DNA of 17,822 nt from Bacillota bacterium (lineage in GTDB: Bacteria > Bacillota > Desulfotomaculia > Desulfotomaculales > JAJYZD01). The notes beneath the pieces were generated by a model. It worked only from the letters and a program-made list of their open reading frames with translations, was not told the DNA's origin and did not search any database. A program made the translations under genes and the position numbers. Below are positions 1 to 7,615 of the stretch, one piece after another. The stretch lies in assembly GCA_021800315.1 (NCBI GenBank), contig JAJYZD010000048.1:1-17822 (forward strand), in the 5' to 3' direction. The first letter of the stretch is position 1, and each line of letters opens with the position of its first letter.

Positions 1-150
1 CCGCTCGCCCGAAGATCCCGGCGGCTGAGGCGGGTCATAGCGCGACATAGTTGTGCCCTTGCGAGCAACTTATACCGCTTTCCCGCCTTAAGACGCAGAC
101 CCTCGGAGTTTCCTCCGCAAGCCCCCGGCTTTAGGCGTGGGGTCTATGAC
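1..150 (+). mobile_element. Probable right end of an IS200/IS605-type (TnpB) element, degraded
   Basis: The stretch at about 119-141 reads CCCCCGGCTTTAGGCGTGGGG, or nearly so, with the TTTA loop and flanking C/G runs typical of the right-end hairpin of IS605/IS1341-type elements. The expected inner GGC/GCC pairing is broken here by a C-to-G difference, so the hairpin looks worn. A short open frame from base 3 to a stop near base 50 could be the last codons of a tnpB, but I cannot recognise it as such. No transposase body lies inside the window, so this is only an end. The call rests on pattern resemblance. Confidence 0.35.
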
Positions 151-336
151 TACCCATTACCTTAACACCATTGGTAGGTTTAACAAAATTATACCTTTCC
201 TACTCGCTCAATGTCAATAGCAGGAAAATGGAGGCCGGCTCCCACCGGTCCTTTCCGTCTGCAGAGAAAAATATTACGGAAAAATTTCGCCGCCGGCCCC
301 TTTCCAGCAGGAATTTTGGCTCGCGGGGAGAAAATG

Positions 337-361
337 TGGGGCAAAGTGGTGGCAAGTGGTA
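337..361 (+). promoter_or_regulatory. MraZ operator (three TGG boxes at 10-bp spacing)
   Basis: TGGGG at 337, TGGTG at 347 and TGGTA at 357 are separated by 5-bp spacers (CAAAG, GCAAG), giving an exact 10-bp period. In several bacteria MraZ binds tandem TGGGN-type boxes with 5-bp spacers upstream of its own gene, so autoregulation of the dcw cluster is the natural reading. A -10-like GATAAT lies at 383-388, about 44 bp before the mraZ start, but no convincing -35 stands 17 bp upstream of it. The promoter position is therefore uncertain, while the operator is well supported. Confidence 0.75.
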
Positions 362-431
362 AAGTTGCCCCTCCTCCCGGCCGATAATAACCGGAGAGGG
401 GACTTAGTGTTTGGAGCGGGGGTGAGCCGGC

Positions 432-869
432 ATGTTCATGGGGGAATACGAGCACACCATCGACGCCAAGGGGCGCCTGATCATTCCGGCCCGCCTGCGC
501 GAAGAACTGGGCGAACGCCCCGTCGTCACCAAGGGACTGGACGGCTGCCTGTTCGCCTACCCGCCGGAGGAGTTCGCCCAGCAGGGGGCGAGGCTCCGTT
601 CCCTGCCGACCGGCAGCGCGGAGGCCCGCTCCTACACCCGCGTGTTCTTCGCCGGAGCCAGCGAGTGCGAGTTCGACAAGCAGGGCAGAATACTGATACC
701 TGGCAATTTGCGGGAATACGCCGGCCTGGCGAAGGATGTCATGATCCTGGGCGTTTCCAACCGGGTGGAGATATGGGCGAGGGAAGAGTGGCTGCGGTAC
801 AGTGACCAGGCCGCGGCCTCGTACGAGGAAGTGGCCGAGAAACTCCTGGAACTTGATCCCGGCCTCTGA
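432..869 (+). CDS. mraZ: MraZ, transcriptional regulator of the dcw cluster
   Basis: This 145-residue protein has the normal MraZ length and two AbrB/SpoVT-like halves. The first carries GEYEHTIDAKGRLIIPARLR (residues 4-23), and the second carries the matching FDKQGRILIPGNLREYAGL (about 80-98). The repeated DxKGR...IPxxLR signature is diagnostic. MraZ is a DNA-binding protein that assembles into rings and controls the division and cell-wall cluster it heads. The ATG at 432 follows GGGGGTGAG (418-426) at good spacing. A second in-frame ATG two codons on (438) gives the more usual MGEYEH start and cannot be excluded. The three-box operator just upstream fits autoregulation. rsmH follows 17 bp later. 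Confidence 0.95.
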   Translation: MFMGEYEHTIDAKGRLIIPARLREELGERPVVTKGLDGCLFAYPPEEFAQQGARLRSLPTGSAEARSYTRVFFAGASECEFDKQGRILIPGNLREYAGLAKDVMILGVSNRVEIWAREEWLRYSDQAAASYEEVAEKLLELDPGL

Positions 870-886
870 CCAAGAGGTGGCAGACT

Positions 887-1855
887 TTGTACCACGTGCC
901 GGTGATGCTGGAAGAGGTGTTGTCGCTCCTGGCCGTGACACCGGGCGGCACCTACCTGGATTGTACCTTGGGAGGGGGCGGCCACGCCCGGGCGGTCCTG
1001 GACGCCCTCGGACCAAGCGGACGCCTGGTGGGGCTGGACCGGGATGCGGACGCGCTGGCCGCGGCCGGGTACCTGGCCCCGGATCCGCGGGTCAGCCTGG
1101 CGGCTGGCGGCTATGACCACCTGGACCAGGTCCTGCGGGAACTGGGCATTGGAGCGGTGGACGGTGTTTTGTTCGACCTGGGGGTTTCCTCCCACCAGTT
1201 GGACGAACCCGGCCGGGGATTTTCCTATCACGCCGACGGTCCCCTGGATATGCGCATGGACCAGGGCGGAGAGTTGACGGCGGCGCGGCTTTTGGCGAGC
1301 GCCTCCGAAGAGGAACTGGCCCACATTTTATGGACTTACGGCGAGGAGCGCTTTTCCCGGCGCATAGCCGCCGCGGTGGTGAGGGCCAGGGAGCGGGAGC
1401 CACTGACCACCACCGGGCGGTTGGTGGAGGTGATCAGGGGGGCGTTGCCGGCCGGGGTGGGTCTGGCCGGTCCGCACCCGGCCAGACGGACCTTCCAGGC
1501 CCTGCGCATCGCCGTAAACGACGAACTGGGCCGCCTCCCCCGGGGACTGGCCGCCGCCGTGGCGGCGTTGGCACCCGGGGGACGGGTGGTGGTTATTGCC
1601 TACCACTCCCTGGAGGACCGCATTGTCAAGCAATATTTCGCGCGACTCGCGCGTTCCTGCGTTTGCCCGCCCGGGTTACCGGTCTGCCGGTGCGGTCACC
1701 GTCCGAGTTTGCGGCTGGTGACCAAAAAGCCGGTGACGCCCGGATTCCGGGAGGTACAGATGAACCCGCGCTCGAGAGCCGCCAAGCTGCGGGCGGCGGA
1801 AAAATTGCCGGTCACCGGGGATGACCGCGAAAGGACGGGGGAGTTATGGCAGTAG
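887..1855 (+). CDS. rsmH: RsmH, 16S rRNA (cytosine-1402-N4)-methyltransferase
   Basis: This 322-residue protein is MraW/RsmH, which uses S-adenosylmethionine to methylate N4 of C1402 in the ribosomal decoding centre. The SAM site YLDCTLGGGGHA is at residues 23-34. The VDGVLFDLGVSSHQLD motif (91-106) and an IAYHSLEDRIVKQYF motif near residue 240 are characteristic. A cysteine-rich stretch (CVCPP...VCRCGH) sits before the C-terminal tail, as in many Firmicute orthologues. Translation starts at TTG 887, after AAGAGGTGG (872-880) with a 6-base gap. This start gives the conserved YHVPVMLEEV N-terminus. The 3' end overlaps ftsL by 10 bp, which suggests coupled translation. Confidence 0.96.
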   Translation: MYHVPVMLEEVLSLLAVTPGGTYLDCTLGGGGHARAVLDALGPSGRLVGLDRDADALAAAGYLAPDPRVSLAAGGYDHLDQVLRELGIGAVDGVLFDLGVSSHQLDEPGRGFSYHADGPLDMRMDQGGELTAARLLASASEEELAHILWTYGEERFSRRIAAAVVRAREREPLTTTGRLVEVIRGALPAGVGLAGPHPARRTFQALRIAVNDELGRLPRGLAAAVAALAPGGRVVVIAYHSLEDRIVKQYFARLARSCVCPPGLPVCRCGHRPSLRLVTKKPVTPGFREVQMNPRSRAAKLRAAEKLPVTGDDRERTGELWQ

Positions 1856-2328
1856 CCGCGCCGGAAAGAAAGGTTATACCCGGGTACATATACGGGGAGG
1901 AACCCGTCCGGGTGGTACGGCCCCGCCCCAAAGCCAGGGTGAACGGCTCCCTGATCGTCATGGTGCTGGTCATCTTTGTGGCGGGTCTGGCCGTGGCCTA
2001 TTACTATTCGCAACTGTATACCCTGGACTACCGGATGGATGTCCTGGAGAGGCAGATCGGTACCCTGGAGGCGAACACCCAGGACCTGAACGCATCCCTG
2101 ACCACGTTTTCTTCCCTGAGCTACGTGGAGAAGGTGGCCACCACCAAACTGGGCATGGTAAAGGCTTCGGGGCAGCCGGAGCTGACGGTGAGCGTCGCCC
2201 CGGTCTCCACGCCCGGACCCGGCGTATCCCCGGCGCCGGAAACCCACGTATACGCGGTGAAGAATCCGGTTATCGAGGCGTTCTACCAGATGGTCAACCG
2301 GTTCAAACAAAAGATTAAGAACGGCTGA
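1846..2328 (+). CDS. ftsL: FtsL-like septal division protein
   Basis: The product is 160 residues with a basic cytoplasmic N-terminus, one membrane segment at about 34-54 (GSLIVMVLVIFVAGLAVAYY) and a following heptad-like region (about 58-90, LDYRMDVLERQIGTLEANT). This is the bitopic FtsL plan. FtsL pairs with the FtsB/DivIC and FtsQ/DivIB proteins and recruits the septal transpeptidase. The assignment rests on topology and on position between rsmH and the pbp gene, because FtsL sequences diverge strongly. The ATG at 1846 lies inside the end of rsmH, behind GGGGGAG. A Pro-rich linker (about 119-131) and a basic, amphipathic C-terminal stretch make it somewhat longer than the common 100-130 residues. 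Confidence 0.85.
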   Translation: MAVAAPERKVIPGYIYGEEPVRVVRPRPKARVNGSLIVMVLVIFVAGLAVAYYYSQLYTLDYRMDVLERQIGTLEANTQDLNASLTTFSSLSYVEKVATTKLGMVKASGQPELTVSVAPVSTPGPGVSPAPETHVYAVKNPVIEAFYQMVNRFKQKIKNG

Positions 2329-2347
2329 CCGCCATCGTCTCCGCCCC

Positions 2348-2376
2348 GCGGGAGTTCCCGCTGTTTTTCGCTCCCG
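2348..2376 (+). terminator. Terminator-like hairpin with an alternative pairing, ftsL-pbp gap
   Basis: GCGGG (2348-2352), loop AGTT, CCCGC (2357-2361) and then TGTTTTT (2362-2368) form a short intrinsic-terminator-like unit 19 bp after the ftsL stop. The left arm can instead pair as CGGGAG (2349-2354) with CTCCCG (2371-2376), which would disrupt the first stem. The stem is only 5 bp, so termination may be partial. An attenuation role is inference. Confidence 0.45.
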
Positions 2377-2426
2377 GGTTGTACATTCCCGAAACCGGAC
2401 GGGCATAAGAATGGGAGTGTACAACC
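2377..2426 (+). repeat. 14-bp inverted repeat in the pbp leader
   Basis: GGTTGTACATTCCC (2377-2390) and GGGAGTGTACAACC (2413-2426) are inverted copies differing at one position. That position becomes a G-U pair in RNA, so the transcript could form an unbroken 14-bp stem with a 22-base loop. A second small stem follows at once: GGTCCC (2428-2433) with GGGGCC (2440-2445). There is no T-run, so this is not a terminator. It could be a leader RNA structure or a dyad protein-binding site. Confidence 0.6.
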
Positions 2427-2461
2427 AGGTCCCTTTTGAGGGGCCCAACACGGGGTGGTGA

Positions 2462-4594
2462 GTGCGGGTGCGGGGGACTCTCTCGATCAGGAAGCGAACC
2501 GCCTTTCTGTTGCTGGTCACCGGGATGGCTTTCATCCTGATTTGGACGCGCCTTTTCTGGGTTCAGTTGCTCTGGGGCAGGCAACTGGGGGAAATGGGGC
2601 TGCTGGCCCATACCGGGGAAATTCCGGTGGAGGCGCCCCGGGGCAACATTTTGGACCGGGACGGGAATCTTTTGGTGGACAGCGTAAGCGTGGACTCGCT
2701 CTACGCCGTGCCGGTCCAGGTCAAGGACCCCGCGGCGACGGCGGCCGAACTGGCGGAGGCCACCGGGATGGACCAGACCCGGATCTTTAACCTGGTAACG
2801 CAGAAAGCGGCCTTCGTCTGGTTGAAGCGGAAGGTGGACGATAACACGGCCGCGCGGGTTAAGGCGTTGAACCTGCCGGGTATCGGCCTGGTGGCCGAAA
2901 ACGAGCGGCAGTACCGTCACGGCGGTCTGGCGGCCTCCGTCCTGGGGTTTACCGGGGTGGACAACCAGGGTCTGACCGGCGTGGAGAAGGCGTATGACCG
3001 TCAGCTCACCGGTGAAAACGGGGCCATCCTCATCGAGCGGGATGCGGGCGGCCGTAACATTCCGGCCGCCCGGGAACAATACCTGCCTCCCACGCCGGGC
3101 GACAGCCTGAAACTGACGATCGATACCACCATCCAGTCTTTCGTGGAGCGTGAACTGGATCAGATCGAGACGACCTACCATCCCAAGACCGCCGTAATCC
3201 TGGTGATGAACCCCAAGACCGGGGGGCTTTACGCCATGGGTACGCGGCCCACCTTTAACCCGGCCGCCTGGCAGGAAGCTCCCCAGTCGGTCTGGGACCG
3301 CAATCCGGCCATCTGGTATAATTACGAGCCGGGTTCCACTTTCAAGATCGTCACCCTGACGGCGGCCCTGGGCGAGGGAGTGGTCAACGACCGGTGGCGC
3401 TTTTTCGACCCCGGGTTCATCAAGGTGGCCGGCCGGATCATCCACTGCTGGTACGACGGCGGTCACGGCAGCGAGGATCTGGCCGAGGTGGTACAGAACT
3501 CGTGCAACCCCGGCTTTGTGGAGATGGGTCTGAAGCTGGGGGTGCAGCGCTTTTACAAATACCTGCATGCTTTCGGCTTCGGGCGGGATACCGGTATCGA
3601 CCTGCCGGGCGAGGCGCAGGGGATCGTCATTCCCGAGAAACGGGCGACCAACCTGAACATCGCTACCATGGCCCTGGGGCAAAGCATAGCGGTTACCCCC
3701 ATCCAGTTGCTCACCGCCATGGCGGCCATCGCCAACGGCGGGGTGATGATGAAACCGCACGTGGTATCGGAAGTCCTGGCTCCGGACGGCCGGGTGATCC
3801 AGCGGGCGGACCCGGTGGGGCACCGGGTGATACCGGCGGCGGTGGCCGGGGAGGTAGACCGGCTCCTGGCCGGGGTCATTCAGAACGGTACCGGGAAGAA
3901 CGCCTGGGTGGAAGGCTACCCGGCCGCGGGGAAGACGGGTACGGCCCAGGTGGTGGGTACCGGCGGCGGCTACGTCAGCGGCCGGTACGTGGCTTCGTTC
4001 GTGGGCTTCGCCCCGGTGGACGACCCGAAGGCGGCCGTGCTGGTCATGATAGCCCAGCCGCAGGGCGGCCAGTATTTCGGCGGCGTGGTGGCCGCCCCGG
4101 TGTTTTCCGCCGTGATGGGCGATACCCTTCGCTACCTGCGGGTACCCCGGACGCCTGACATGCAAAAGCCGGTCGCGCCGTTTGCCCCGCCGGAAGAGCA
4201 CACGCCGGTGACCCTGCCCAACGTGGTCAACTACCCCGCGGTTGACGCCCTGGCGGCCCTGCAGAGGGCGGGTGTCAGCGCCGACCTTCAGGGCGAGGGG
4301 TGGATCGTTTCCCGCCAGACCCCGGCCGCGGGCGTGGTGGTCCGGTCCGGCACCCGCATTCTCCTGGACCTTGGCGGCGGGTTGCCGGTCGGCGACGGTC
4401 GGGTGGCCGTCCCCGACCTGACCGGCCTGACCGTGGACCAGGCCGGGGGATTGTTGGACCGCCTGGGTCTTCGCCTGGACTCCGCAGGCAGCGGTATAGC
4501 CGCAGCCCAAAACCCGCCCGCCGGCAGTCTTCTCGTCCCGGGGAGCCCGGTACGGGCCACATTCCGGTTGCCCGGCCGGGCGGGGTCACCCTGA
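2462..4594 (+). CDS. Penicillin-binding transpeptidase with two PASTA domains (SpoVD/PBP2B type)
   Basis: This 710-residue class B penicillin-binding protein cross-links peptidoglycan at the septum or, if it is SpoVD, in the spore cortex. It has an N-terminal membrane anchor (about 13-33) and a dimerisation domain containing RGNILDRDG (60-68). The transpeptidase domain has SxxK at S292-K295 (GSTFK), SxN at S347-N349 (NSCNP) and KTG at 491-493 (KTGTAQ). Two PASTA repeats lie at about 583-639 and 646-703. Firmicute SpoVD usually has one PASTA, while PBP2x/PBP2B often has two. Only one pbp is present here, so I leave the symbol open. GTG 2462 follows GGGGTGG (2452-2458) closely. GTG 2468 is a better-spaced alternative. 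Confidence 0.93.
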   Translation: MRVRGTLSIRKRTAFLLLVTGMAFILIWTRLFWVQLLWGRQLGEMGLLAHTGEIPVEAPRGNILDRDGNLLVDSVSVDSLYAVPVQVKDPAATAAELAEATGMDQTRIFNLVTQKAAFVWLKRKVDDNTAARVKALNLPGIGLVAENERQYRHGGLAASVLGFTGVDNQGLTGVEKAYDRQLTGENGAILIERDAGGRNIPAAREQYLPPTPGDSLKLTIDTTIQSFVERELDQIETTYHPKTAVILVMNPKTGGLYAMGTRPTFNPAAWQEAPQSVWDRNPAIWYNYEPGSTFKIVTLTAALGEGVVNDRWRFFDPGFIKVAGRIIHCWYDGGHGSEDLAEVVQNSCNPGFVEMGLKLGVQRFYKYLHAFGFGRDTGIDLPGEAQGIVIPEKRATNLNIATMALGQSIAVTPIQLLTAMAAIANGGVMMKPHVVSEVLAPDGRVIQRADPVGHRVIPAAVAGEVDRLLAGVIQNGTGKNAWVEGYPAAGKTGTAQVVGTGGGYVSGRYVASFVGFAPVDDPKAAVLVMIAQPQGGQYFGGVVAAPVFSAVMGDTLRYLRVPRTPDMQKPVAPFAPPEEHTPVTLPNVVNYPAVDALAALQRAGVSADLQGEGWIVSRQTPAAGVVVRSGTRILLDLGGGLPVGDGRVAVPDLTGLTVDQAGGLLDRLGLRLDSAGSGIAAAQNPPAGSLLVPGSPVRATFRLPGRAGSP

Positions 4595-4611
4595 AACGGC
4601 AGGATAACGGC

Positions 4612-4650
4612 CTTGGCGCGGCGAAAATCTGAAAGCGCCGGGATGTTTTT
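4612..4650 (+). terminator. Weak terminator-like hairpin, pbp-murE gap
   Basis: CTTGGCGC (4612-4619) can pair with GCGCCGGG (4635-4642), including two G-U pairs, across a 15-base loop. TTTTT follows at 4646-4650. The gap of 151 bp is long for this tightly packed cluster. Further on is an AT-rich patch with a -10-like TAGAAT (4695-4700) but no clear -35, so a second promoter for murE is only a possibility. Confidence 0.35.
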
Positions 4651-4745
4651 GTAATCCTCCTGGGTAAGGATGGAAAAGAGACAACATTTCTGGTTAGAAT
4701 ACATATTACTTAACGGATTGGTGTTTCCCGTCGGGGGGTGTTCCT

Positions 4746-6248
4746 TTGCGTTTCGATCAACTTACCGGATCCTTGTCCGTGCTTGCCGGCGGAGGCGACC
4801 CCGCCCGGGTCGTCGGCGGCCTGGCCTACGACTCCCGGCGGGTGGGGCCCGGGAGTGTCTTTGTGGCCATCCGGGGTTTTACCACCGACGGCCACCTTTT
4901 CCTGCGTGACGCCGTGGACAGGGGCGCGGCCGCGGTGGTGGTGGAAGATCCGGACCTGGTGCCCGCGGGCGTGCCCTGGGTCCGGGTCGCCGATACGCGC
5001 CTGGCCCTGGCCCGTTTGTCCGCCCTCTTTTACGGCCATCCGGACCGGGCTTTTCCGGTGGTGGGCGTTACCGGAACCAATGGCAAGACCACCACCACGC
5101 ACCTGCTCCGTTCTATCTACCGGGCCGCCGGGTTCGAGACGGGGCTGTGCGGCACCGTGCACAACATGGTCGGTGACGCGGTCCTGCCGGTAGAGCATAC
5201 CACGCCGGAATCCCTGGACCTGTACCGGCTGTTGGCCGACATGCGGGAAGCGGGCGTGCGGGCGGCCGTTCTGGAGGTTTCTTCCCACGCCCTGTCCCTT
5301 TCCCGGGTGGCCGGGGTGGAATTCGACGCGGCGGTTTTTACCAACCTGACCCAGGACCACCTGGACTTTCACCGGGACATGGACGCCTACCTGGCGGCCA
5401 AAGGCCTTCTTTTCCGCTCACTGGGCGCGACCAACCACAAGGGAACAAAGAAATTCGCGGTCATCAACGCCGACGATGCGTACGGGGAGGCCCTGGCGCG
5501 GGAGTGCCGGGTCGAAGTCCTGCGCTACGGGACGCGGGGGGATTATGACGTTTGGGCCTCGGACGTGGCTCTGTCCCCCAGGGGGACATCTTTCACGGCC
5601 CGTGGTCCGTTCGGGGCGCTGCCCCTTTCCCTGCGGCTCACCGGCATGTTCAACGTCTACAACGCCCTGGCGGCGATAACGTTTGGGACAGGCGCGGGCT
5701 TCCCGCCCGCCGTCCTCCGGGAGGGCTTGGAAAGCCTGGCGGGGGTGAGCGGCCGTTTCGAGCCGGTGGACCAGGGGCAGGACTTCACCGTGCTGGTGGA
5801 CTACGCCCACACCCCGGACGGACTGGAGAACGTGCTGAAAACGGCGCGGGCCTTCACCCGGGGCAGGCTGGTCGCCGTTTTCGGCTGCGGCGGCGACCGG
5901 GATCGCGGAAAAAGGCCCCTGATGGGGGAAATAGGGGCGCGTCTGGCCGACTTCAGCGTGCTCACCTCCGATAATCCGCGGAGCGAGGACCCGCTCCTGA
6001 TCCTGCGGGAGGTTGAGGCCGGGGCGGCCAGGGGCGGGGGCTCCTACACGGTCGAACCCGACCGCCGGCAAGCCATCCGGCTGGCCCTTTCCGGGGCCCG
6101 GACCGGGGACACGGTGGTCATCGCCGGCAAGGGCCACGAAGATTACCAGTTGGTGGGCGCCGGGCGGATCCCTTTCGACGACCGGACCGTCGCGCGCACC
6201 ATCCTGAGAGAGTTATTACAACGGGGGACCGAAGGACCGTGGACATGA
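4746..6248 (+). CDS. murE: MurE, UDP-MurNAc-L-Ala-D-Glu:meso-diaminopimelate ligase
   Basis: This 500-residue Mur ligase adds the third stem-peptide residue in the cytoplasm using ATP. The ATP loop is GTNGKTTTT (110-118, K114). A carbamylated-lysine motif lies at AAKGLLF (K219), and the VDYAHTPDGLENVL motif is at 351-364. The substrate-selecting motif is DNPR (409-412), the form seen in meso-diaminopimelate-adding enzymes, so the wall should be of the A2pm type. Translation starts at TTG 4746 after GGGGGGTG (4733-4740). The 3' end overlaps murF by four bases (ATGA), which points to coupling. The start lies 151 bp after pbp, so murE may head its own transcriptional segment. Confidence 0.96.
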   Translation: MRFDQLTGSLSVLAGGGDPARVVGGLAYDSRRVGPGSVFVAIRGFTTDGHLFLRDAVDRGAAAVVVEDPDLVPAGVPWVRVADTRLALARLSALFYGHPDRAFPVVGVTGTNGKTTTTHLLRSIYRAAGFETGLCGTVHNMVGDAVLPVEHTTPESLDLYRLLADMREAGVRAAVLEVSSHALSLSRVAGVEFDAAVFTNLTQDHLDFHRDMDAYLAAKGLLFRSLGATNHKGTKKFAVINADDAYGEALARECRVEVLRYGTRGDYDVWASDVALSPRGTSFTARGPFGALPLSLRLTGMFNVYNALAAITFGTGAGFPPAVLREGLESLAGVSGRFEPVDQGQDFTVLVDYAHTPDGLENVLKTARAFTRGRLVAVFGCGGDRDRGKRPLMGEIGARLADFSVLTSDNPRSEDPLLILREVEAGAARGGGSYTVEPDRRQAIRLALSGARTGDTVVIAGKGHEDYQLVGAGRIPFDDRTVARTILRELLQRGTEGPWT

Positions 6249-7615
6249 ACATTACGCTGGGAGAGGCGGCCGGGGCCATCGGGGCCGCCCTCCGGGGCGG
6301 GGATCCCGACCGTGTTTTCACGGGTGTCAGCACGGATACGCGCAAGCTTAGGCCCGGCGAGCTTTTCCTCGCCCTTGCGGGGGAGAATTTCGACGGCCAC
6401 GATTTCGTCGGCTCAGCCCTGGAAGGCGGCGCCGCCGGAGCGGTGACGGCCAGGGACTTGGCCGGGGCCGCTCCCCTGCTCGTGGTGGACGATACCGCCG
6501 CGGCGCTCTCCAGGCTGGCCGCCTGGTACCGCCGGCGGTTTGCCGGCCCGGTGATCTGTGTGACCGGCAGCGTGGGGAAGACCGGTACCAAGGACATGAT
6601 TGCCGGGGTGCTGGGAGTTCGCCTGTCGGTGCACAGGACGCCGGCCAACCTGAATAACGAGATCGGGTTACCCTTGACCCTGCTCGGCCTGAGGCCCGGC
6701 CACCAGGCCGCGGTGCTGGAGATAGGCATGCGCGCGCGGGGGGAAATAGACCGGCTGTGCCGGGTGGCCCGACCGACCGCCGGCGTCATCACCACGGTGG
6801 GGGAAAGCCACCTGGAGTTTCTGGGTTCGCTTTCGAACATAGCGCGGGCCAAGGGGGAACTTCTCGACCACATACCGCCGGCGGGCTTCGCCCTCCTGGG
6901 CGGCGACTACCCCCTCCTGCGCCGTGAGGCCTCCCGCTGCCGGGGGAAGGTCACCTTCTACGGTCTGGCGCCGGACGCGGGCCTGCGGCTGGCGTGCTGG
7001 CGGCCCGAAGGTACGGGGGGCTGGATGGAGGTGCGAAGCGACTCTTTGCACGGGGAGTATCACCTGCCCCTGGCCGGGCGCCACAACGCGGTGAACGCCC
7101 TGGCCGCGATCGGCGTGGCGCTTGAATTGGGACTTTCCGGTGAGGAGATAGCCCGGGGTCTCGCCTCCCTGCGTCCGGCGGCCATGCGCCTTTCCGTGCT
7201 GGACCTGGGCGAAATCCTCCTGATCGACGACGCTTACAACGCCAGCCCCACTTCCACCGGGGCCGCCCTGGAAACCCTGGCCCAACTGGCCGGGGACAGG
7301 CGACAGGTGGCCGTCCTGGGCGACATGCTGGAACTGGGCGGGTTGGCGGCGGCCGGCCACGAGCAGGTGGGGGCGGCCGCTCGGAATGTCGGCCTCCTGG
7401 TAACGGTGGGCGACCTGGCCTGGTATATCGCAAAAGGGGCCCGCCGGGCGGGGCTTCCCCGGCAAAAGATAGTCTCCGTGCCGGACAACCGCTCCGCCCT
7501 CGAACTCCTCGCCGGCCTTTTACGCGCTCACGACGTGGTGCTGGTGAAGGGATCGCGGGGCATGCACATGGAAGAGATCACGTCCGGCCTCAAGGGGAGG
7601 TATGCCGGTTGCTAG
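6245..7615 (+). CDS. murF: MurF, UDP-MurNAc-tripeptide:D-Ala-D-Ala ligase
   Basis: This 456-residue ligase attaches D-alanyl-D-alanine and so finishes UDP-MurNAc-pentapeptide. It shows the ATP loop VTGSVGKTGTK (about 106-116), NLNNEIGLPLTLL, EIGMRARGEI, the DDAYNASPTST motif and GDMLELGG, in the usual order. The loop has Gly where most MurF proteins have Thr or Ser (GKT-G-TK), a mild oddity. I chose ATG 6245, which overlaps the murE stop as ATGA and sits 8 bases after AGGA (6233-6236). GTG 6239 is an alternative adding two residues. The end overlaps mraY by 7 bp. Confidence 0.95.
   Translation: MNITLGEAAGAIGAALRGGDPDRVFTGVSTDTRKLRPGELFLALAGENFDGHDFVGSALEGGAAGAVTARDLAGAAPLLVVDDTAAALSRLAAWYRRRFAGPVICVTGSVGKTGTKDMIAGVLGVRLSVHRTPANLNNEIGLPLTLLGLRPGHQAAVLEIGMRARGEIDRLCRVARPTAGVITTVGESHLEFLGSLSNIARAKGELLDHIPPAGFALLGGDYPLLRREASRCRGKVTFYGLAPDAGLRLACWRPEGTGGWMEVRSDSLHGEYHLPLAGRHNAVNALAAIGVALELGLSGEEIARGLASLRPAAMRLSVLDLGEILLIDDAYNASPTSTGAALETLAQLAGDRRQVAVLGDMLELGGLAAAGHEQVGAAARNVGLLVTVGDLAWYIAKGARRAGLPRQKIVSVPDNRSALELLAGLLRAHDVVLVKGSRGMHMEEITSGLKGRYAGC

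Noticed and set aside
189..1016. Long minus-strand open frame across the mraZ leader and mraZ
   Set aside because: It lies opposite mraZ and rsmH, has low-complexity Gly/Pro/Arg content typical of GC-rich shadow frames and no ribosome site.
2315..4510. 731-codon minus-strand frame opposite the pbp gene
   Set aside because: The plus-strand frame carries all transpeptidase motifs. The minus frame is a codon-bias shadow rich in His, Gly and Arg with no recognisable domain.
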